From NCBI GenBank assembly GCA_002359465.1, contig DENA01000023.1, forward strand, positions 1 through 9,643: DNA of 9,643 nucleotides, given 5' to 3'. Origin of the DNA: Ruminococcaceae bacterium UBA2656 (GTDB lineage Bacteria > Bacillota > Clostridia > Oscillospirales > Acutalibacteraceae). Positions 7,234 through 9,643 of the stretch are shown piece by piece. The notes beneath the pieces are model-generated. The model was not told the origin of the DNA. It saw only the letters and a program-made list of their open reading frames with translations, and ran no database searches. Position 1 is the stretch's first letter; every line of letters starts with the position of its first letter. A program made the position numbers and the translations under genes.

Positions 7234-7276
7234 AAAATATTCCGAAGGGAAAGTTATTCTTAAAAAGGAGAAGACA

Positions 7277-7501
7277 ATGGATAAGAAATATAGTTTTCAA
7301 AACCTGAACGGTGATACGTACAACGATGAGAAAAGTTGCAACTTTTTGACCGATTCCAACTGTTTAGGCCAAGACAATAAAAAGACGCGAGATGAAGAAA
7401 AATCCTCAGTCAATATGAACGGTAAAAATTCATCAATCAGTGAAGGAAAAGATTTTGCGGAACCTGAATCAAATGATGACATTCCGGATCAAAACAGATA
7501 A
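7277..7501 (+). CDS. Small, highly polar protein of unknown function
   Basis: Encodes 74 residues. I do not recognise the family. The sequence is dominated by Asn, Asp, Ser, Lys and Glu, with no hydrophobic core, signal peptide or membrane helix, and two cysteines (C21, C29). It is probably intrinsically disordered. The start is well supported: AAAAAGGAG (7262-7270) precedes ATG 7277 by 6 nt. A terminator follows directly, so it is a self-contained monocistronic unit with its own leader. A possible forespore-type promoter (7204-7233) would be consistent with a small sporulation protein, but it does not look like an alpha/beta SASP. Coding status rests on the ribosome site, the complete frame and the flanking terminator. 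Confidence 0.65.
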   Translation: MDKKYSFQNLNGDTYNDEKSCNFLTDSNCLGQDNKKTRDEEKSSVNMNGKNSSISEGKDFAEPESNDDIPDQNR

Positions 7502-7504
7502 CGG

Positions 7505-7542
7505 CAAAAAATAAGCCCTCCCGGTCGTTGGGAGGGCTTTGA
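7505..7542. terminator. Bidirectional terminator between convergent genes
   Basis: AAGCCCTCCC (7513-7522) pairs perfectly with GGGAGGGCTT (7530-7539) around GGTCGTT. On the + strand the stem ends in TTT after the polar-protein gene. On the - strand it is followed by TTATTTTTT, a strong U-tract for the DUF378 gene, whose stop lies only a few bases before it. Confidence 0.85.
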
Positions 7543-7544
7543 AT

Positions 7545-7757
7545 TCATCTGGCTTCATGGACTACAGCGTCGTCATCCCTGAACAGCAGGGAAATGCACC
7601 AGATTGCTGAAATTGCAACAAGTACATAAATAATCCGGCTGAACATGCCCGACTGCCCGCCGCCGATCCATGCGACAAGGTCAAATTGAAAAATGCCAAT
7701 GGAGCCCCAGTTTATGCCGCCGATAATAACCAGCAGCAATGCGATTTTGTCGATCAT
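7545..7757 (-). CDS. DUF378 family small membrane protein
   Basis: Encodes 70 residues. The signature IIGGINWGSIGIFQFDLVAW (residues 11-30) marks the DUF378 family, of which B. subtilis YuzA is a member. There are two hydrophobic helices (about residues 5-23 and 41-59), so it should sit in the cytoplasmic membrane, with a short charged tail (RDDDAVVHEAR). The reaction or partner is unknown for the family. The frame extends upstream to 7862, but ATG at 7757 is chosen because AAGGAG (7771-7766 on this strand) lies 8 nt away and the family begins here. It is convergent with the polar-protein gene. A close match to a sigma-G promoter lies directly upstream (7778-7806). Confidence 0.85.
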   Translation of the reverse strand: MIDKIALLLVIIGGINWGSIGIFQFDLVAWIGGGQSGMFSRIIYVLVAISAIWCISLLFRDDDAVVHEAR

Positions 7758-7777
7758 TTTCTTCACTCCTTCTTTTT

Positions 7778-7806
7778 TATTATGATCGCTTTTTTTCTGT
7801 TTATTC
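7778..7806 (-). promoter_or_regulatory. Candidate sigma-G-type promoter of the DUF378 gene
   Basis: On the - strand GAATA (7806-7802) is followed after 17 nt by CATAATA (7784-7778). This fits the sigma-G pattern GHATR then CATNHTA at every position, as I recall the B. subtilis consensus. The predicted start of transcription would be near 7771, leaving a very short leader that begins at the ribosome binding site, which weakens the case. No good sigma-A promoter was seen upstream. Confidence 0.4.
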
Positions 7807-7874
7807 ACTTCAGCAATTCCGCCTAAGACCGCAATGCCTTTAAAATTCAAATTCAGAAACAATACCGTATCTGC

Positions 7875-7910
7875 TTGACATTTTCAAAATGTGATGTAAA
7901 ATTTATCACA
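7875..7910 (+). promoter_or_regulatory. Sigma-A promoter with palindromic operator candidate for the DUF2087 gene
   Basis: TTGACA (7875-7880), a 16-nt spacer and TAAAAT (7897-7902) form a good housekeeping promoter 31 nt before the start codon. TGTGAT (7890-7895) and ATCACA (7905-7910) form an inverted repeat whose 9-nt spacer contains the whole -10 box. A dimeric protein bound there would block RNA polymerase. The spacing differs from CRP sites (TGTGA-N6-TCACA), so a local regulator, perhaps the DUF2087 protein itself, is more likely. Confidence 0.6.
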
Positions 7911-7933
7911 ATGAATACTATAGGAGGATAAAT

Positions 7934-8224
7934 ATGGAAACGGTTGATGTAACGCCGGAAGAGGAAGAAAAAATATTAAATAATGTTTTCAGTTCGTTGG
8001 AACCCTTAAAACTAAAGGTGATTTCTTCAAAAGCAAAGAAAAAAGCAATTATTTTTAAAAAAATAGCGGGCCAGTTTGAAAAGGGAAAACACTATACGGA
8101 AATGGATATCAACGGAATTCTGAAACAGATTTATCCGGAGGATTATTCCACCCTGCGCCGTGGCCTGATTGAGCTGGGATATATGGACAGAAAAAGCGAC
8201 GGAAGCGAATATTGGCTTAAATAA
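7934..8224 (+). CDS. Standalone DUF2087 domain protein, putative transcriptional regulator
   Basis: Encodes 96 residues, nearly all of it a DUF2087 domain: a basic segment (VISSKAKKKAIIFKKIAGQF, residues 29-48), HYTEMDINGILKQIY, the TLRRGLIELGYMDRK block and the closing G-x-EYW. In other proteins this domain is fused to helix-turn-helix or similar regulatory domains and is itself predicted to be a winged-helix-like DNA- or ligand-binding unit; here it stands alone after a short acidic N-terminus. AGGAGG (7922-7927) lies 6 nt before ATG 7934. It is transcribed from its own promoter with a palindrome around the -10, consistent with autoregulation. The secreted-repeat gene follows after 78 nt without an obvious terminator or promoter, so they likely form an operon. 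Confidence 0.8.
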   Translation: METVDVTPEEEEKILNNVFSSLEPLKLKVISSKAKKKAIIFKKIAGQFEKGKHYTEMDINGILKQIYPEDYSTLRRGLIELGYMDRKSDGSEYWLK

Positions 8225-8302
8225 GAAGGAAAACTTGTAAGGCTTGATTTCTCTGCAATGGAATTGGAGATGCTGCACATATTTTTGCAAGGGATGATAC
8301 AC

Positions 8303-8563
8303 ATGAAAAAAGCGGCAAGTGTGCTGATACTGTCTGCTATGATGCTGTCGCTGTGCGAATCCGCATATGCGGCAAAAGTACCGGTCGGAGCAAGAAGCAG
8401 CGCGGACTTTGCCGGAAAAACAGAACCGTCCGTTATGCCTTATTACACAAATCAACCGGTACACCCCACCGTCATGCCGTATCGTACCGATCAGCCTGTG
8501 GGCCCGGTCGTTGTGCTTGATCAGAAAGACCATGCTTCGCATACGGACAGCGCGTCTCGGTGA
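8303..8563 (+). CDS. Small secreted protein with two 13-residue proline-containing repeats
   Basis: Encodes 86 residues of unrecognised family. The N-terminus is a signal peptide: two lysines, a hydrophobic core (VLILSAMMLSL) and a likely signal-peptidase cleavage after AYA (residue 23), leaving a mature peptide of about 63 residues. C18 is preceded by LSL, not a normal lipobox, so a lipoprotein is unlikely. Residues 42-54 and 55-67 are tandem repeats, P-[ST]-VMPY-x-T-x-QPV-x, with 9 of 13 positions identical. No cell-wall anchor or cysteine is present in the mature part. ATG 8303 is chosen because AAGGGA (8289-8294) is 8 nt upstream; an in-frame ATG at 8258 lacks a ribosome site and would bury the signal peptide. 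Probably co-transcribed with the DUF2087 gene. A cell-surface, signalling or matrix peptide are open possibilities. Confidence 0.7.
   Translation: MKKAASVLILSAMMLSLCESAYAAKVPVGARSSADFAGKTEPSVMPYYTNQPVHPTVMPYRTDQPVGPVVVLDQKDHASHTDSASR
8426..8503 (+). repeat. Two tandem 39-nt coding repeats (13 residues each)
   Basis: Units 8426-8464 and 8465-8503 encode PSVMPYYTNQPVH and PTVMPYRTDQPVG. Apart from Met, seven of the eight identical residues use different codons in the two units, so the repeat is old and the protein sequence, not the DNA, has been kept. Confidence 0.8.
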
Positions 8564-8584
8564 CCGGTTTTTTAACGGAAACAC

Positions 8585-8613
8585 TTGACAAGCAGCGTGG
8601 AATATAATATCCT
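8585..8613 (+). promoter_or_regulatory. Promoter of the T-box / ilvB transcript
   Basis: TTGACA (8585-8590) is followed by a 17-nt spacer and TATCCT (8608-8613). A perfect TATAAT occurs at 8603-8608 but only 12 nt from the -35, too close. Transcription should start near 8620, just before the T-box Stem I. Confidence 0.6.
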
Positions 8614-8631
8614 ATAAACTAATAACAAAAA

Positions 8632-8883
8632 TGCGCAGATGGGGACAGAATACATCCTTTCCGCTCACAGAGAGCCGTCGGCAGGTGAAAGACGGCGCGG
8701 TGGCTGTATGATATCACCCCGGAGCAGGCAGCTGAACAGTTTCTAAGTAAGTACGCCCGGTTTTTCACCGTTAAAAGAGAGTGCATTGTTGGATGCATAC
8801 GAGATGCCGATTCATCGGCGAATTTAGAGTGGTACCGCGGAGATAAGCCTTCGCCTCTATAACATAGAGGCGAAGGCTTTTTT
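8632..8883 (+). promoter_or_regulatory. T-box leader, probable isoleucine specifier (AUC)
   Basis: This leader senses uncharged tRNA and allows readthrough into ilvB when the amino acid is scarce. Stem I is visible: GGGG (8641-8644) pairs with CCCC (8717-8720), CCGC (8661-8664) with GCGG (8697-8700), and GCCGTC (8674-8679) with GACGGC (8691-8696), with the AGAG bulge and a GGCAGGTGAAA distal loop. The specifier loop holds ATATCA; AUC (8713-8715) is the best-placed codon and fits tRNA-Ile. The T-box sequence AGAGTGGTACCGCG (8826-8839) has TGGT, which pairs with a tRNA ending ACCA. The terminator follows directly. Leader identity is very secure; the codon call is moderate. This fills the gene-free gap 8564-8923. 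Confidence 0.93.
8845..8883 (+). terminator. T-box regulated intrinsic terminator
   Basis: Positions 8845-8860 pair perfectly with 8864-8879 (16 bp) around a three-base AAC loop, followed by TTTTTT (8878-8883). It follows the T-box motif by 5 nt, the standard terminator/antiterminator arrangement. Readthrough leads to ilvB 40 nt later. Confidence 0.92.
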
Positions 8884-8923
8884 ATTTATCTGAGGAAGAT
8901 ATGTTTTTAAGGAGGAATCAGGA

Positions 8924-9643
8924 ATGCAGTTGACAGGAGCGCAGATCATTATGGAGTGCCTGCTTGAGCAGGGTGTGGATACGGTTTTCGGCTATCCGGG
9001 CGGGTCGGTGCTGAACATTTACGACGCGCTTTACGAGTATAGGGACAGGATCAACCATATCCGCACCGCCCATGAGCAGGGTGCGGCCCACGCGGCGGAC
9101 GGTTATGCGCGTTCAACCGGGAAAACAGGGGTTTGCATTGCAACCTCCGGCCCGGGCGCGACCAACCTGGTTACGGGGATTGCCACCGCCTATATGGATT
9201 CCGTGCCGATGGTCGCAATCACAGGGAACGTGAGCTGTGCCCTTTTAGGGCTGGACAGCTTTCAGGAGGTAGATATTACCGGTATCACCATGCCGGTAAC
9301 CAAACACAATTATCTGGTGAAAAATATTGAAGATCTGGCGGACACCATCCGCAAGGCATTTTTGATTGCGGGTACGGGCCGGAAAGGGCCGGTGCTTGTG
9401 GATATTCCCAAGGATGTTACGGCGCAGAAATACGAGTATACACCGAGAAAGCCTCTTCCCGCGCCGAAGGGCGACTTCCCCTATGAGGAACGCTTTGCAC
9501 AGGCGCTGGAAATGCTCCGGAAAAGCGAAAGGCCGTTTATTTATACGGGCGGCGGTTTGATCGCCGCAGAGGCGTTTGGTGAAATGAAGGAGTTTGCGGA
9601 GCTTCTTGACGCGCCGGTTTCCTCTTCGCTGATGTGCCAAGGC
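8924..9643 (+). CDS. ilvB: Acetolactate synthase large (catalytic) subunit, N-terminal part (3' end outside window)
   Basis: This thiamin-diphosphate enzyme condenses two pyruvates to 2-acetolactate, or pyruvate with 2-ketobutyrate, the first common step of valine, leucine and isoleucine synthesis. The frame is open for 240 codons to the window end; the full protein is usually about 550-600 residues. Visible elements are the PYR-domain start MQLTGAQIIMECL, FGYPGGSVL (22-30), the catalytic glutamate E51 in HEQGAAHAADGYAR, TSGPGATNLVTG (74-85), and DSFQEVDITGITMPVTKHN (111-129). The last part enters the central domain (PFIYTGGGL, 204-212). ATG 8924 has AAGGAGG (8909-8915) 8 nt upstream. The T-box leader upstream confirms control by a branched-chain amino acid. 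The close relative catabolic AlsS is unlikely given that control. Confidence 0.96.
   Translation, partial: MQLTGAQIIMECLLEQGVDTVFGYPGGSVLNIYDALYEYRDRINHIRTAHEQGAAHAADGYARSTGKTGVCIATSGPGATNLVTGIATAYMDSVPMVAITGNVSCALLGLDSFQEVDITGITMPVTKHNYLVKNIEDLADTIRKAFLIAGTGRKGPVLVDIPKDVTAQKYEYTPRKPLPAPKGDFPYEERFAQALEMLRKSERPFIYTGGGLIAAEAFGEMKEFAELLDAPVSSSLMCQG

Noticed and set aside
7171..7276. Known riboswitch (glycine, cobalamin or similar) before the polar-protein gene
   Set aside because: A short CCGAAGGGAAA stretch recalls some riboswitch cores, but the surrounding conserved elements are missing, so no class can be assigned.
7890..7910. CRP/FNR-type site before the DUF2087 gene
   Set aside because: Half-sites look similar (TGTGA, TCACA) but are 11 nt apart instead of 6, so the spacing does not fit CRP.
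8303..8374. Lipoprotein signal (Cys18) in the secreted peptide
   Set aside because: The residues before Cys are LSL; a lipobox needs G, A or S just before the cysteine. The AYA site at residues 21-23 fits ordinary signal peptidase.
8552..8577. Terminator after the secreted-peptide gene (T6 at 8569-8574)
   Set aside because: Only a three- or four-base stem with a tiny loop precedes the T-run, too weak to call an intrinsic terminator.
8027..8584. 185-codon open frame on the - strand across the DUF2087 and secreted-peptide genes
   Set aside because: Its product is rich in His, Arg, Cys and Phe without any recognisable motif, and both + strand genes have good starts and family or signal-peptide evidence.
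8603..8608. Perfect TATAAT as the ilvB -10 box
   Set aside because: It is only 12 nt from the TTGACA and no -35 fits at 16-18 nt. TATCCT at 8608-8613 has the right 17-nt spacing.

Overview
The window looks like a chromosomal segment of a low-to-mid GC, Gram-positive anaerobe, most likely a member of the Clostridia. This is inferred from strong AGGAGG-type ribosome binding sites, a T-box leader, a phosphotransferase-linked dihydroxyacetone kinase with a single-domain DhaM, several intrinsic terminators, and short DUF378 and DUF2087 proteins. No species can be named from the sequence alone. I see no tRNA, rRNA, CRISPR array, transposase or phage gene.

Positions 1-6920 form a glycerol and C3 catabolism block, all on the + strand. 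It holds the C-terminal half of glycerol kinase (glpK, cut by the window edge), a glycerol facilitator (glpF), a three-gene flavoprotein/iron-sulfur set (a GlpA-like FAD dehydrogenase with a BFD-type [2Fe-2S] tail, an FAD/NAD(P)-type oxidoreductase, and a small cysteine-motif DUF1667 protein), and then dhaK, dhaL and dhaM. Together they would import glycerol, phosphorylate it, oxidise glycerol-3-phosphate to DHAP by a soluble complex, and separately phosphorylate free dihydroxyacetone with PEP through the PTS. The three oxidoreductase genes overlap and must be translationally coupled. Intrinsic hairpins sit between glpK and glpF, glpF and glpA, and dhaK and dhaL, so expression is probably graded or attenuated along the block. 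A 20-bp-stem terminator closes it.

Positions 6921-7276 (356 nt) have no convincing gene but unusually dense RNA-folding potential: the dha terminator, a second perfect hairpin, a 15-bp long-range helix and a bulged helix that would form a pseudoknot with it. Next come a 74-residue, very polar protein of unknown function (+) and, convergent to it, a 70-residue two-helix membrane protein of the DUF378 family (-). The two share a bidirectional terminator. Both genes carry upstream matches to forespore (sigma F/G) promoter patterns, exact for the DUF378 gene in the sigma-G form, which suggests a small sporulation-expressed pair.

Positions 7875-8563 hold a likely two-gene operon: a standalone DUF2087 putative regulator behind a good sigma-A promoter with a palindrome framing its -10 box, then a small secreted protein with two 13-residue repeats whose codons have diverged almost completely at synonymous sites.

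Positions 8585-9643 begin the branched-chain amino acid biosynthesis operon: a promoter, a complete T-box leader (probable specifier AUC, isoleucine) with a 16-bp terminator, and the N-terminal 240 codons of acetolactate synthase large subunit (ilvB), which runs off the window.
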